Part shown: one piece after another, positions 47,264 to 58,073 of the stretch
How positions within the stretch are numbered: the first letter of the stretch is position 1
Layout of the letters: every line of letters starts with the position of its first letter
Source: Haematococcus lacustris
Taxonomy: Eukaryota > Chlorophyta > Chlorophyceae > Chlamydomonadales > Haematococcaceae
Length of the DNA stretch: 64,000 nucleotides
Direction of reading: 5' to 3'
NCBI GenBank assembly: GCA_030144725.1
Contig: JASKMD010000010.1
Location: forward strand, 4,709,045 to 4,773,044
The notes under the pieces: model-generated
What the model was told of the DNA's origin: nothing
The model's input: the letters and a program-made list of their open reading frames with translations, nothing else
Database searches by the model: none
Program-made: the position numbers and the translations under genes

Positions 47264-50200
47264 CTACTGTGCCTCAGCAGGCTGCTGCTGCTGCTCCTGG
47301 GCCTTGGGGGGCATGTCTCGCAGCCGCTTGTAGCCCAGGCCAGGGTACTCCTTGCCCTTGGCTGGCAGAGCTGGCAGGTCTGGCCACCAGCACAGCTCCA
47401 GCAGCCGCCACCTGCTCTCCCCAATGCGCTGCATGTTGAGCGCTGCATTGCAGTCCCTGTCCAGCCACCTGCCTGGCTGTGGTGTTGGCTTGGCTTTGGC
47501 AGCCTTGCCCTTGCCCTTTGTGGGCTCAGCTGCCGGCTTGCTGCGCTTGGCTGGCTGGGGTGTGCTGGGCCCTGGCTCTGAGGCTGCTGGCTGTGTGGCT
47601 TCCTGGCTGCTGCGTGGGGCCTGTGGGGGCTTGCGGGGGGCTACTACAGGGCACCACACCAGGCCCCGCACAGGCTGGCCACGCTCCTGGCTCCAGGCTG
47701 GGCGCACTAGGCGGTGGTGCACCTGCCCTGCTGGGGGCTTCCAGCCTGCAGGTCTTGTGGCACTGAGTGTGTTCAGCTCCACCTCACAGGGCTGCTTGCC
47801 GTTCACTGCTGAGCTGACCCGGCTGGTGCGGTGCTCATCGACAAGCACAACCCTGCCCCCATCCTGGTCTTTGCCCCTGGGCCTGCACACCACCTTGCGG
47901 CAGGCCCGCAACACCGCATCAGCACCCCACCCACCCCCAGTGCCAATGGTAGCAGCGCCAAAGAACACCACCAGCTGCTTGGCACGATTGTGGCGCTTCA
48001 TGGACAACTCAGCCATCTCCTTCTCCAACTGCAGCCATGCACACAAGACACACACAGGGACACACACATGGTGGCACCAGGTTAGGCATGGCACAGTGAA
48101 GTACTCTTTCGTTTCGTGCCCAACCCACCACCTCTCCGTCCCTTACCCTCCCTCCCTCCCACCTACCCACCCACCCACCCACCCTCACCTTGTTGAAGAA
48201 CTGCTCCAGCGCCCGGTCCTGGGCTCCGTACAGCCTCAGCCGCTGCCGTGCCCACTTGGGGTCCAGGTACACCTCCCACACCGCATCCCAGGTGGCGAGG
48301 GTGACGGTGATGTGCTTCAGGTTGGCCACCAGGGAGGTGCCGACTGAGCTTGCTGCTGCCAGGTGCTGGAGGTGAGGCTTGATCGGTGCTAGCCACCGCT
48401 CAGTGTCACGGCGGGCATTGTTCAGGCCGCTGGCATGCTTCACCTCGCCCTTGGTCAGCTTCCACCGGCGCAGCTGGTCTGCCTTGAGCTGGCCTGTTGC
48501 TGGATCCCACACCCCAGAGGCTGCGCTGACTGCCTGGGTGACGCCGGGGTCGATGCCCACCCCAACCTGTGTGTCTGTGTCAAACACAAACTCACGCATC
48601 TCAGCTATGCCCCTGCCTATGTGGGGGAGCCCCACTGCATGGGCCGCTGCTGCTGCTGCACTTGGGCGGCTGCTGGTGCTGCTGCTGCTGGCAGCTGGAG
48701 GTGGGGCTGGAGGAGGGGGAAGGGGGCGCGTGTAGTGCACGCACACGCTGACACCATCTGTGTCCACCAACCTCTCGAAATGAAACTCCTTGTTGCGAAG
48801 CTTGTTGGTGTTGAACCCAGTGGTCCTGGCCCAGTGATCGCTCAGTGCTGGCTCTGAGGTGAATGCTGCCTGGGTTTCCTTGGTCAGGCCCAGCTGCTTG
48901 CACACCCCATGCAGAACCCTGCTGTCCACCTTGATGAAGTGCACCCCCACCCTGGCCATGGGGGTGAGGGTGAAGGGGGGTGGGCAGGTCAGGGTCCGGG
49001 GACCAACCCCACGCCTCTTGCCGCGCTTTGGCTGCCCTGGTGCGGGTGGGGTGTGGGGCTGCTGCCACCGCTCTAGCCACCGGCACACATGCACTGCATG
49101 GCGCATGCGGCAGGGCAGGGGCAGGGTGTCCTGCAGGGAGCCTTGCTTCTTCATGCCCAGTAGGCGGCGGTGCGTGTTGGCCTCCTCTATCAGGTCCGCC
49201 ACATGGCCCTTGTCCAGGGTGGCGGCCTTCAGCTCCGAGCTGTGGGCGTTGATGCCATACCCACACGCCATCCATGAACACACCACCTGCGCCTCCTCCC
49301 CGCTCCAGCCTAGCTTGGCCCTGGCTGCCTTGGCGTACAGCTTGACTATGCGCTCTGCAGGTCAGGTCAGGTCAGGTCAGGTCAGGTCCAGGTCCAGGTC
49401 CAAGTCCAGGGTCTAGTCACCACCATGACTTGCCTGGATTGGAGTAATGCTGCTGCATGGCCACCGCCAGCTGCATGGAGTGTGCGTCGATGGTGTTGTG
49501 GAAACCCGCCAGGTTGATGCTGCCCAGCTCCTGCAGCTTGGCCAGCAGCGCCTGGTTGCTGGGCTCCTCAAAGGCTGGCATGAGCATGGGGTGGCGGTTG
49601 CGCCCAAGGCGCCGCTGCAACTGGTTGTAGCATGTCTTGAAGTTTGGGTTGGCGAAGAACTTGCAGAAGTCTTTCAGCTGCCTGAGCATCAGGGGGTCCT
49701 CGCAGTCAAGGGGCAAGGGAGGGCCAGTGGGTGCTGCGAGTGCAAGGGCTTTGGGGGGGTTGCACGACTGGCTCAGGTTCTGACTCTGACTCCGTGTCAG
49801 ACTGTGGCTCTGGCTCTGAGCCACAGTCTGACTCGGAGTCAGAGTCATTGTCACACTCCATGCTGGCAGGCTGGGCAGGCTGGGCAGGGGCCCGTTGGGG
49901 GAGTGGGGGTAGGGGGGGAGCATCAGGGGGTTGGGGAGGCTGCACAGCTGGAGGCTGAGGGGCGTTGGGGGAGCCTGGGGTAGGGTAGCCCACCAGGCAG
50001 GTGAGAAAGATACGCAGGACAAACAAAGAGGCGATGACGCGGAGCTGGGAGTGGATCTCAGCCCGTAGCTGGAGGTGCTCCCTCAGCTTGCGCCTGGTCT
50101 TCTTACAGCCGCGCAGCACTGCGCCCTCGGGGACCTTGATGACCTGCAGCCAAGCGAGGTTGCCATTTTGACAGGCCAAGACACAAGGCGGGGTCGACAC

Positions 50201-50431
50201 AAACAGTGCGGATACACATAAGGCGGGGCCGTCACCTGACGTCGACGCGTGGTCCAGCCATCTCGACGATCCTGTCGTTGCTTGCCTTGGGCGGAACGAG
50301 ACACTGCGATGGAACCAACAGGAGCGACGGGTTATCTCACAGCGCGTAACTCACGTCTAGGGCTCACGTCACGGCTGGGGACACGAACCTTTACGTTTCT
50401 TGTCGCTACCCTTCCGCTTCTTCTTAGCCAT
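47264..50431 (-). CDS. Fanzor nuclease (eukaryotic TnpB-like), one-base frameshift
   Basis: Exons, 5' to 3': 50431-50389, 50303-50236, 50143-49434, 49354-48189, 48028-47264; about 916 residues if read in one frame. Fanzors are RNA-guided DNA endonucleases of eukaryotic mobile elements. The N-terminus MAKKKRKGSDKKRK is a classic nuclear localisation signal. Then come an acidic Ser-Asp-Glu tract, a helical region and a split RuvC domain: RuvC-I VGVGIDPGV (Asp near residue 548), the Fanzor-type alternative RuvC-II Glu in VVLVDEHRTSRV (near 728), and RuvC-III RDCNAALNM (Asp near 854). Exon 3 ends in a GC donor (CCAG/gcaagt), phases otherwise closing exactly. A run of seven C (about 49753-49759) puts the second half of exon 3 out of frame; this is a sequencing indel or early decay. 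The zinc-ribbon between RuvC-II and -III is altered: the usual first Cys pair reads SSAV and CPxC reads CPVV. The guide RNA, expected at the 3' end, was not identified. Confidence 0.87.
49361..49412 (+). repeat. GGTCA pentamer array in the GC-AG intron of Fanzor
   Basis: A short run of GGTCA and GGTCCA units fills most of the 79-base intron 49355-49433. It is the complement class of the CTGAC satellite in PYD3. Confidence 0.8.
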
Positions 50432-50845
50432 CACCCGATGCGCAGTGCGACGGGCGGTGGCCTTTTCTAGCAATTAGGGTTTTCCGTGAAAAATACACGG
50501 ATGTGTGAAAATACACAAGTGCAAGGGAAAGGGAACAGGGCCAAGCCAAGCCAGTCAACTGCAAGGCAGCGTGGACACTGTGACTGTCAACTGCAAGGCA
50601 GCGCACTGAACTTGGACAGCCAGATGGCTGGACCTGGATGTCTCCTAGAGCGCGACCGGACTGGTTGAAGGTTAGTGTTAAACCGATTGTTAAAGTTTAC
50701 CGTTTGGTCGCGATACGAGTCCCTTTTTGCTGTCGTTCTGGTCGCGACACGGCAATGCACCCAGCGACACTATGCCGGCAGAAGTAGCCAGTGAGAAGCA
50801 GTCCTAGGGTAGCAAAACGGGTATGTTAAAGATTGGTTAAAGTAG
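50432..50845. other. Upstream flank of Fanzor, no gene
   Basis: AT-richer than its neighbours, with GTTAAA and TGGTCGCGA motifs repeated (TTTGGTCGCGATACG at 50703, CTGGTCGCGACACGG at 50731). Possible promoter or element end; not assignable. Confidence 0.4.
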
Positions 50846-50847
50846 TA

Positions 50848-51044
50848 GATAGTGGAAGCGCCGGTAGTTTTAGGTGCCCTAAAAACGCGAGGCCGAGGCG
50901 TTGCATTGTAACAGCTCGAGACCGAAGCCAGCAGCCGCGGAGCGTAGCGACGCGGCTGCTGGCTGAGGTCGAGAGCTGTTACGCGACAGCGCCGAGGCCG
51001 AGTGTTTTTGAGGTGCCTAAAACGCTCCGGGCGCTTCCACTATC
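50848..51044. mobile_element. 197-bp hairpin MITE with TA target duplication
   Basis: Nearly the whole element is an imperfect inverted repeat: arms of about 95 bp start GATAGTGGAAGCGCC and end GGCGCTTCCACTATC, meeting at a centre in GCCGCGGAGCG. TA dinucleotides flank both sides (50846-50847, 51045-51046). No coding capacity. Confidence 0.8.
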
Positions 51045-51621
51045 TAATTTAGTTCAGTTTTGATGCTCTATGGCTACATTCCGTGCGGCGAAGCCGCACT
51101 TTTGGAGCAACACTATGTTTTGAAGCGAAGGGCGGGGCGGGCATGCACCATACGCAACCTGCAACGCACGCGGGATGGTAGCCAGTTTGAACCAGCTATG
51201 CACTTTTCTAAAATGGCCCGCGTCCCGCGTTTCTAAGAGCGTAATAGGGAACTAAGTCTCTTAAACAGCAGGCTATTAACTATTATAACGCATGAAAACG
51301 GAACTAAGATGTGGTTAAACCCAAAACATCAGGATGTTAAACTAACCAGTCGCGCTCTAATGTCTCCCCTTCTCACCCGACAATTGGTTGGACTGGGAAT
51401 CCACGCAGCACTGAACCTGCAGCTGTGAACCATCTAGCCAGCCTTGTCATTATGCCTTGCTACTCACCATCACAACAGCAACATGACGAGAGGATCCAAT
51501 GTTTTGTAAACAATCGTCCCATGATGTGTGACACAGGATTTGCCTGGGATGCCGGCTGGGTTAGTGCCGTATTGGTGGACTTAGTATAAGAAAGATGTCA
51601 TGTGACAAGGCCATGTGCAAC
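51045..51621. other. Gene-free stretch
   Basis: No conserved coding pattern between the hairpin MITE and the hAT element. Confidence 0.5.
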
Positions 51622-52125
51622 ATTGCAGGCAGTGATGCGGCATTACAAAGTTACAAAGTTACTTACTTACTTACGCCGTGTAATTACATGTAATTTACAT
51701 GTAATTACATGTAAATTACATGTAATTACAGGGAATTACAACCAGCTTTTCTCCTCACTGGCTCGTTTTCTTCAGCCGACATTGTGAGACTTAAGAGGGT
51801 TATCTTTAGACAACCTCTAATGACACTCAGAACCTCGATATACGGACATGCCGACCCTCTACAGGGTCCTACCAATACTGACCTTGTGCAGGGTCCTACA
51901 GACCCTGTGCATGGTCCTACTGACCCTGTGGAGGGTCCTACCGACCCGGTGCAGGGTCCTACCGACCCTCTACAACGGGGCACAAGTCACCTACACAAGT
52001 CAACACTAGTAGTCATCTATCACACAACACCACACCACAACACCAAGTGACCACAACACCAAGTCAACACAACACCAAGTCGACACAAATCAACATCACA
52101 CCACACCACACCACACCACACTAGG

Positions 52126-52390
52126 CTAGGGCTGGGCTGGGCTGGGCTGGGCTGGGCTGTAGCTGAGATATCCTGGGCTGGGCTGGGCTGGGCTGGGCTG
52201 GGCTGGGCTGGGCTGGGCTGGGCTGGGCTGGGCTGGGCTGGGCTGGGCTGGGCTGGGCTGGGCTGGGCTGGGCTGGGCTGGGCTGGGCTGGGCTGGGCTG
52301 GGCTGGGCTGGGCTGGGCTGGGCTGGGCTGGGCTGGGCTGGGCTGGGCTGGGCTGGGCTGGGCTGGGCTGGGCTGGGCTGGGCTGGGCTG
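52126..52390 (+). repeat. GGGCT pentamer satellite
   Basis: About 50 GGGCT units interrupted once by GTAGCTGAGATATCCT, directly after the hAT transposase stop codon (52391-52393), inside the transposon. Confidence 0.95.
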
Positions 52391-54131
52391 CTACAGCTGA
52401 GGGGCATCAAGCACTACCTGGGCTGCCATATAGCTCTCCCACTCCTCTTGCGCCTCAGCTGATGCGTGGTGCTCCTTGCGAGTCATGACCCGTGTGTTGA
52501 AGAACACATAGGACATGATCCACATGCGCCCTAGCAACAAGCGAGAGCGCCGGTCGCTCCAGATGAACTTGAAGGCACTGAACAAGCGCTCGGTGGCAGC
52601 TGAGGTGGCGGGGATGCTGAGCACGCGCTGCGCCACGACTTGTAGGTGTGGCAGCTTCTTGCCATACCTGCGCCACCAGGCCACTGGGTCCACTGTCAGG
52701 TCCGGTGCAAACCTGTCCATCGTGAGCCCCATGCCGACAGCGTAGTCAGGCTCCAGCCAAGTGTCTAGGAGCTCTAGGCGCGCTGCATTGCCAGCAGCAT
52801 CCTTGCCCTTGCCATCCGCACTTGCCAGCTTAGCAGCCAGCTCCTCTGCAGCCAACACCTCCTCAACGGTGAGGTTGTGAGGCTTGTGGCGGTACCTGGG
52901 GTCTAGCACGGCAGCCAGGTAGAGAGCGACATGGTGCCCGTAGTCCATGCGCTTGCTGAACACTTGCTCGAGCTCTGCGTAGTCCATGCGCTTGCTGAAC
53001 ACTTGCGGGCCTGCGCTGGGCTGGGCAGGGCAGGGCAGGGCAGGGCAGGGCAGGGCAGGGCAGGGCAGGGCAGGGCAGGGCAGGGCAGGGCAGGGCAGGG
53101 CAGGGCAGGGCAGGGCAGGGCAGGGCAGGGCAGGGCAGGGCAGGGCAGGGCAGGGCAGGGCAGGGCAGGGCAGGGCAGGGCAGGGCAGGGCAGGGCAGGG
53201 CAGCAATGGGCGAGCTGGGGTGGGACGGGGCTGGGTGGGGCAGGGCGTGGCGGGGCTGAGGGAAGTGGGGTTGGGCGGGGCTGGGAGGGGCTTGGGAGGT
53301 GGTGGGGTGGATGGGGCTTGATAGGTGGTGGGAGGAGGTGGTGGTGGGAGGGGACTGTGGGGCTGGGCCTCACAACTGAGCTTGGGAGGGGGTGGAGGTG
53401 TACCTGGTCACGAGAGGGGACAGGCATTGCAGGCACCCAGGTAGCCAAGAAAGTCTTGAACGTTGGGTTGTCCACGATGTTGAAGGGGAGGTTGCAGTCT
53501 ACAATCAGTTTCACCAGGTCCTTGGCAAAGCGTCCTTTGTCCTCCACGACACCACTTCCTGTCAAATGCATAAACACAAAACATAATAGTGGAGTACTGG
53601 ACCCTTCTATTGCACCCTTCTATTGCACCCTGTTGCACCCTCCTAACACATCCTGGTCCACAGGTAATGGTTACCTGCGCGAGCTGTCGACTTGCTGTTC
53701 GGGGTGGTCCCAGCGTCTTGCTGCACCTCGGCGACCTCCTTGTTTTCTTGCTTGTACTCTTCAATGGCTGCCGCGATTTCAGAGAAGGTCTTGGCGATGT
53801 TCATTGCCTGCGTGCTGGCTAGGAACTTGCTGCATCGCAAGAGATGTCTCTTGAGACGGTCCTTGTTACTGCCCGCCAAGTTATCCTGGCAGTGATTGCA
53901 CATATAGCGCAGAACGAAGTTAACAGCGCCGTCAGTCTCGTCGGGGTCGCTCGTCGGTGCTGTGACGGCCGTCAGCTGTTCCATCACCCAAGCCGACTTC
54001 GTCTTGTGCTGAGTCTTGTGCTTCTTCAAGGACGAGCCTCCGAGTCCACTGGGCAATAGGGGCGGAGGAAGCGATGTGCCTCTCAGCCCGGAGGCCATAC
54101 GCCTTTTAGCGTGCTGTGGAGCCTCCGACAT
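52391..54131 (-). pseudogene. hAT transposase with BED finger and C-terminal dimerisation domain, catalytic core missing
   Basis: Exon 54131-53675 (ATG) holds a BED-type zinc finger: CNHCQDNLAGSNKDRLKRHL followed by LRC. Exon 53558-53404 holds the usual post-finger segment (CNLPFNIVDNPTFKTFLATW). The final part, about 53020-52391, holds LAAVLDPRYRHKP and the hAT dimerisation signature (LPHLQVVAQRVLSIPATSAA, TERLFSAFKF). The DDE catalytic region of some 250-300 residues that belongs between the second and third parts is absent; a GGGCA satellite lies there instead. The residues VFSKRMDY are also duplicated in tandem at the satellite edge. It could not cut DNA but might still bind ends and dimerise. 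Confidence 0.8.
53026..53202 (+). repeat. GGGCA pentamer satellite replacing hAT core
   Basis: About 35 units of GGGCA without interruption, placed exactly where the transposase catalytic region should be. A GGGGCTGGG-rich tail continues to about 53300. Confidence 0.95.
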
Positions 54132-54315
54132 GTTGGGACGACAGCCGGCGGCCTGCTGCGCGAGTCTGTAATTACGTAATTACACGACTGGATGTAATTA
54201 CACGATTTCCCTGCGGACAACCATGTAATTACAAAGTTACAAAGTTACAGAATTACGCGTGTAATTACATGTAATTACGTAAAAATACATGTAATTCTGC
54301 ATCACTGATTGCAGG

Positions 54316-54766
54316 CAGTGATGGGTAATACGTGTATCGATACAGGAAATACAAGAAAATACAAGAAAAAACGTGTATTTTTTGTATCGATACAATACAG
54401 CGATACAGAGGCAACATGTCACGCGGGAAAGGAGCAGCTAGGAGCAGCGCAGCCAGTCCCGCAGCCTGTCCTTGATGTCTGGGCAGGACGGCGACGTCGG
54501 AAAGTCAGGGCCTCCCCAACTCTGATGTTCTTGCATGTAGTCCGGCACATGCGACCGGCTGCTCCGGGAGCAAGCCGATGGCTTTAGCAACGCGCGGCAT
54601 TGCTTTAGCGCGGACTCTGGTTGTGGCAGCAGCCAGCAGCTGCTTTTAAGGCATCCACGCAACATGCCGGCCGGCACTTGTATTTTTTAATACGATACGT
54701 GTATTTTTGTATTATACAAAAATACGTATCGGTATCGATACACGTATCTTGTATTACCCATCACTG
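54316..54766. mobile_element. Non-autonomous hAT element, 451 bp
   Basis: Termini CAGTGATGGGTAATAC and GTATTACCCATCACTG are perfect inverted repeats of 16 bp. Subterminal CGTGTATCGATAC motifs occur in both orientations. The same 8-bp target duplication ATTGCAGG sits at both sides (54308-54315 and 54767-54774). No transposase; the GC-rich middle (54423-54685) contrasts with the AT-rich ends and may be captured sequence. Confidence 0.9.
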
Positions 54767-55374
54767 ATTGCAGGCCAAGATACCCACAGCCAGGACCCCA
54801 AGCATTTCCAGCCCGTTGCCTACACTGCATCCTTGCAGTGCAACTACATCGCCATGCATGCGTCAAAGATTTCTTGTGCGGCCCTTGTGCGTGCATGCAG
54901 CAGGGTTAATCTATATGAGAGTGGTTTGGGTAGTAGGCCTCGTGTGTTTGGCGCTCAGCGTCCTACAGCTGGTGCATTTATCAAACGCATACAGGGGAAA
55001 TGAGCTTGTTGTACTGTAGACTTGACCTTGTCAGCATGGTGCGGGTGCGCTCAATGGGAGTCAGGATATGATGCGCTTTTGAAGGTTTTCAAGTTTCACA
55101 TGAATGAATGAAGCTGGTGATGAGCAATCAGAAGATGTATGAGGCCAACAATGCTGCATCGTCAGGTTGCGCACCACGGATGCTCAATCAGCCAACGATG
55201 CGATACCTGGGTTTCGGCTTACGCTAAGCCGCCGTGCTCTTCATCATTACCATTGACTAGGCGGACAGTCCTCTCAGGCTTAAGCATCGCAGGTAAAGCA
55301 CGCGTACTTTGCGACAGGTGGCGCGTGCAGCAAGCCATGCCTGATGCATGAGCAACGGTGTGTGCTGCTCGCAG

Positions 55375-56162
55375 CACAGGAGTCTGGCACCGCAGCACTA
55401 ATCCTGCGTTTGCGGAGCAACCAGCTGTTGATGGCACAGTCTCACAGCCCTCTACCAATGCCAGCCCCGCAGCTCCCCCCAATCCGCAACCGATTCCGCC
55501 CACCGCCACAGCCGTCCCGTTGGATAGCAATAGCTTGTCAGACGAGGCCGTGAAGCAACTGCTTGCTGACGAAGAGGAGAAGAGAAAGCTGCGCCGGAGG
55601 AGCAAAGGCCGGATACGTGAGCTGACAGAGGTGTGCTGCTGCACCTCTTGTGCACTAGGCATAGCCTCTACTGCATTGACAGCTGGTGATTGGCCCATTG
55701 ATTGACCCGAAGAATCAGGAGCTTCGCTGTGCACAGCTAGGCTGCCTTGTCCAGTCAAGCAGCAGCAACAGCTGTGAATATGCAGATAAGGGCGGAGCTT
55801 GCCGAGAAAGAGCTCATACTGCTGGAGAAGGAGCAAGAGCTGTTGGAAAGGGATCAGACGCTGACTGTGCTTAAGGAAGAGGTGAGCCGCTGTGCTCAAG
55901 CAGGGCCGATGTGCAGAGGACCAGCTGTCAAGGGCCCAGCCCCCTCCGCCCTACAGTCAGGACAGTGGGTTCATGCTGGCATGTGGATGCCATCAGGGGC
56001 TACAAGGATTGCAGCAAGTGGCAGTGGTGTCTTAATGCCCGTGTGCTGCAGTTGGAACTGGAGAGGAAGCTGAGAGCCCTCCTGACTAAGGAAAAGGAAA
56101 AGGCAGAAGAGGAGGCAGCTCTTGCAATGGGTCTGTGCACGGGCAGTGCCATGCTACCATGA
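55375..56162 (+). CDS. Coiled-coil protein, uncertain model
   Basis: Three plus-strand blocks separated by plausible introns: about 55380-55630 (Pro-rich, then LSDEAVKQLLADEEEKRKLR with RRRSKGRIRELTE), about 55759-55880 (IRAELAEKELILLEKEQELL, DQTLTVLKEE, donor GTGAGC) and about 56050-56162 (LELERKLRALLTKEKEKAEE, stop at 56160-56162). The heptad pattern and charge indicate a long coiled coil with a basic stretch, superficially bZIP-like, but no bZIP signature is complete. The start is not visible, and phase between the first two blocks needs a non-canonical donor choice. I do not recognise a family. It could be a partial gene or fragment. Confidence 0.4.
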
Positions 56163-58073
56163 GTGGCAAAGCCACACGAGCACCTGGGCTCCCTTAACAG
56201 TTGCAATGATGCCAAGCACCCCTTACAGTTGACGGCCTGAGCAGTGCGAGCCATCTTCTCCCTCTCATGATGAGTCGTCCTTGTCATTGGTTTTTCTCTC
56301 AGTTGTTGTGGCATCCTGCTGATGCCTGTTACACATGAGCATCATTAAGGACACCAGCTGACACACCTATTGCTGTGCGGTGCTGGGACGCTACAGTGTG
56401 CACCAGTGATTTTTCTTTTGAAACAGCCAAACTGATGCTGGTCACGAAGGGTCCAGGACCATCACATGGCTGGTTACGCAGCTGGTCACGATTCGTTACG
56501 AGAAATAGACATCACAGCATTTTCTTATACCAATAATAGTTTTAGACTCCGAAAACTCATTTTTCAGTTACGAAGCCGCCGAGGCCAGTCGACGCAAGGG
56601 ACCGTTTGGTTACGAAAGTCAGGCCTGGAAACAAGCTTCTGGTTCCGATCGTTACGTATTACGCCAAAAATAAATCACTGGTGTGCACACAAATATGCCA
56701 CAGCAGGCTATCTTGACATCATTAGAAGCCATTGCGGGCTCACTGGGTAACGTGTCATTTTGTGGGCGTCCACTGCATCTTTTGTAGTGCGTGGTGTATT
56801 GCAATGAGGCGGGCAAAGAATAAGGTAAGCCTACCTGCTTACGTGCGATTCTACGTTACGGCTTCGGGGGTGTGAGCCATTTTTTCCTTAATCACCTCTG
56901 CCATGAGTTGGTGTGGCAGTGCCCCTGCTGGTGGCACCCAGTCCTCAGGCCGTTACTGATCATGGCCACATGTCTGGTGGCTTGCAGGCGTATCCCAGCC
57001 GCTGTCTCCAATCAGACCCTACCCAACTGTCTGAGGATTCAGACGTACACATCTAGTCGATCAACGCCACTGCTAATAGCAACGGCAAAAAATGGACAAG
57101 CCAGCAACATCACATGTGCGCCCAACACCTACGTCATGCCCTGCCTAAACTCGCCTGCAGTCCCTTTGCACCACATCCACCCACCCTCTTGACATTATGC
57201 AACCTTGCTGTTGGCTAGGCACCCAAATCCAGCGACATCCCTGCTGCTGTTGCTGGTTGGGTTGGGTTCAACAAGCAGCTTGGCATGGACACAACGAAGG
57301 TAGCTGCTGTTGCTGCTCGCGTACACCTTGCACCGTGCTGCTAGTGTTCTGGCTAGAGCACCTGCTGTTGATCTGCCCTGAGATGCGGACCCAAAGTGTC
57401 GTGCAGCCTGCTCTTTCCATTAGGAGGTTGACAGGCAGCTGGGCCAAAGGCTGTGGCTGGCAGGCGGTGCGTGAGAGCAGTTTGCTCACAGGGTGACAAT
57501 GGTGATGGTAGTACTGTTGGGTGTTGTGAGCAAAGGCCTTTTCCCTTCCCAACACGCAGCCAGCCAGTCAGCGTGTTGCATGTGTTGGCCATGAGGCCCG
57601 GCCGGCTGCTTGCAGGCTGCTGCTGGCTGCCTGCATTGTTGGCCGTGAGGCCCTACCGGCTGGCCCTGCCGGCCGCTGTGTTGGCCATGAGGCCCGGCCG
57701 GCTGGCTGCAGGCTGTGTGCTGGGGGGAGTGTTGTCAGGGTGCGGGCGGTGCAGGCAGGGCCATGCACTGAGCTGGCCCTCAGCCTGCTGGCCTGCCCTC
57801 TAGCACCAGCGACTGCAACCTCACGTTATACACACCCCAGCAACCTATGCAGCCAACCCCATGCAACACAGGCCACCCTGAGCTGAGAACGACCCACAGG
57901 AGGTGCACCTTTGGGCTGTCTTTCAAGGGCTGTAGGCCCTCTGCTATCTTCACCAAAGCTGCCACAGCTGACAGGGCTGCGGCCTAGCTTGGCTGCGGTG
58001 CCCAGCTCCCACACTCCCCAGTGCCAGACCCGCCAACCCCACCGGTGCGGCCCAGAGCAGCGATCAGAGCAAC
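56163..58073. other. Gene-free stretch
   Basis: No conserved coding pattern. A unit of about 60 bp containing TTGGCCATGAGGCCCGGCC recurs two to three times, imperfectly, at 57580-57715. Confidence 0.5.

Larger units (their letters stand above)
51630..54307 (-). mobile_element. hAT DNA transposon, 2,678 bp
   Basis: Ends CAGTGATGC (left) and GCATCACTG (right) are inverted, and the 8-bp target duplication ATTGCAGG is perfect at 51622-51629 and 54308-54315, as expected for hAT. Subterminal regions carry many GTAATTACA/TACATGTAATT motifs and a shared AAAGTTACAAAGTTAC (about 51646 and 54234), typical of transposase binding sites. It carries a damaged transposase on the minus strand and two pentamer satellites. 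Confidence 0.9.

Noticed and set aside
53026..53206. ALPCP-repeat N-terminus of the hAT C-terminal open frame
   Set aside because: Reading-through of the pentamer satellite. The conserved protein begins only after it.
54438..54677. 79-codon minus-strand frame inside the small hAT element
   Set aside because: GC-rich filler without recognisable motif or start context. May be captured DNA but cannot be supported as a gene.
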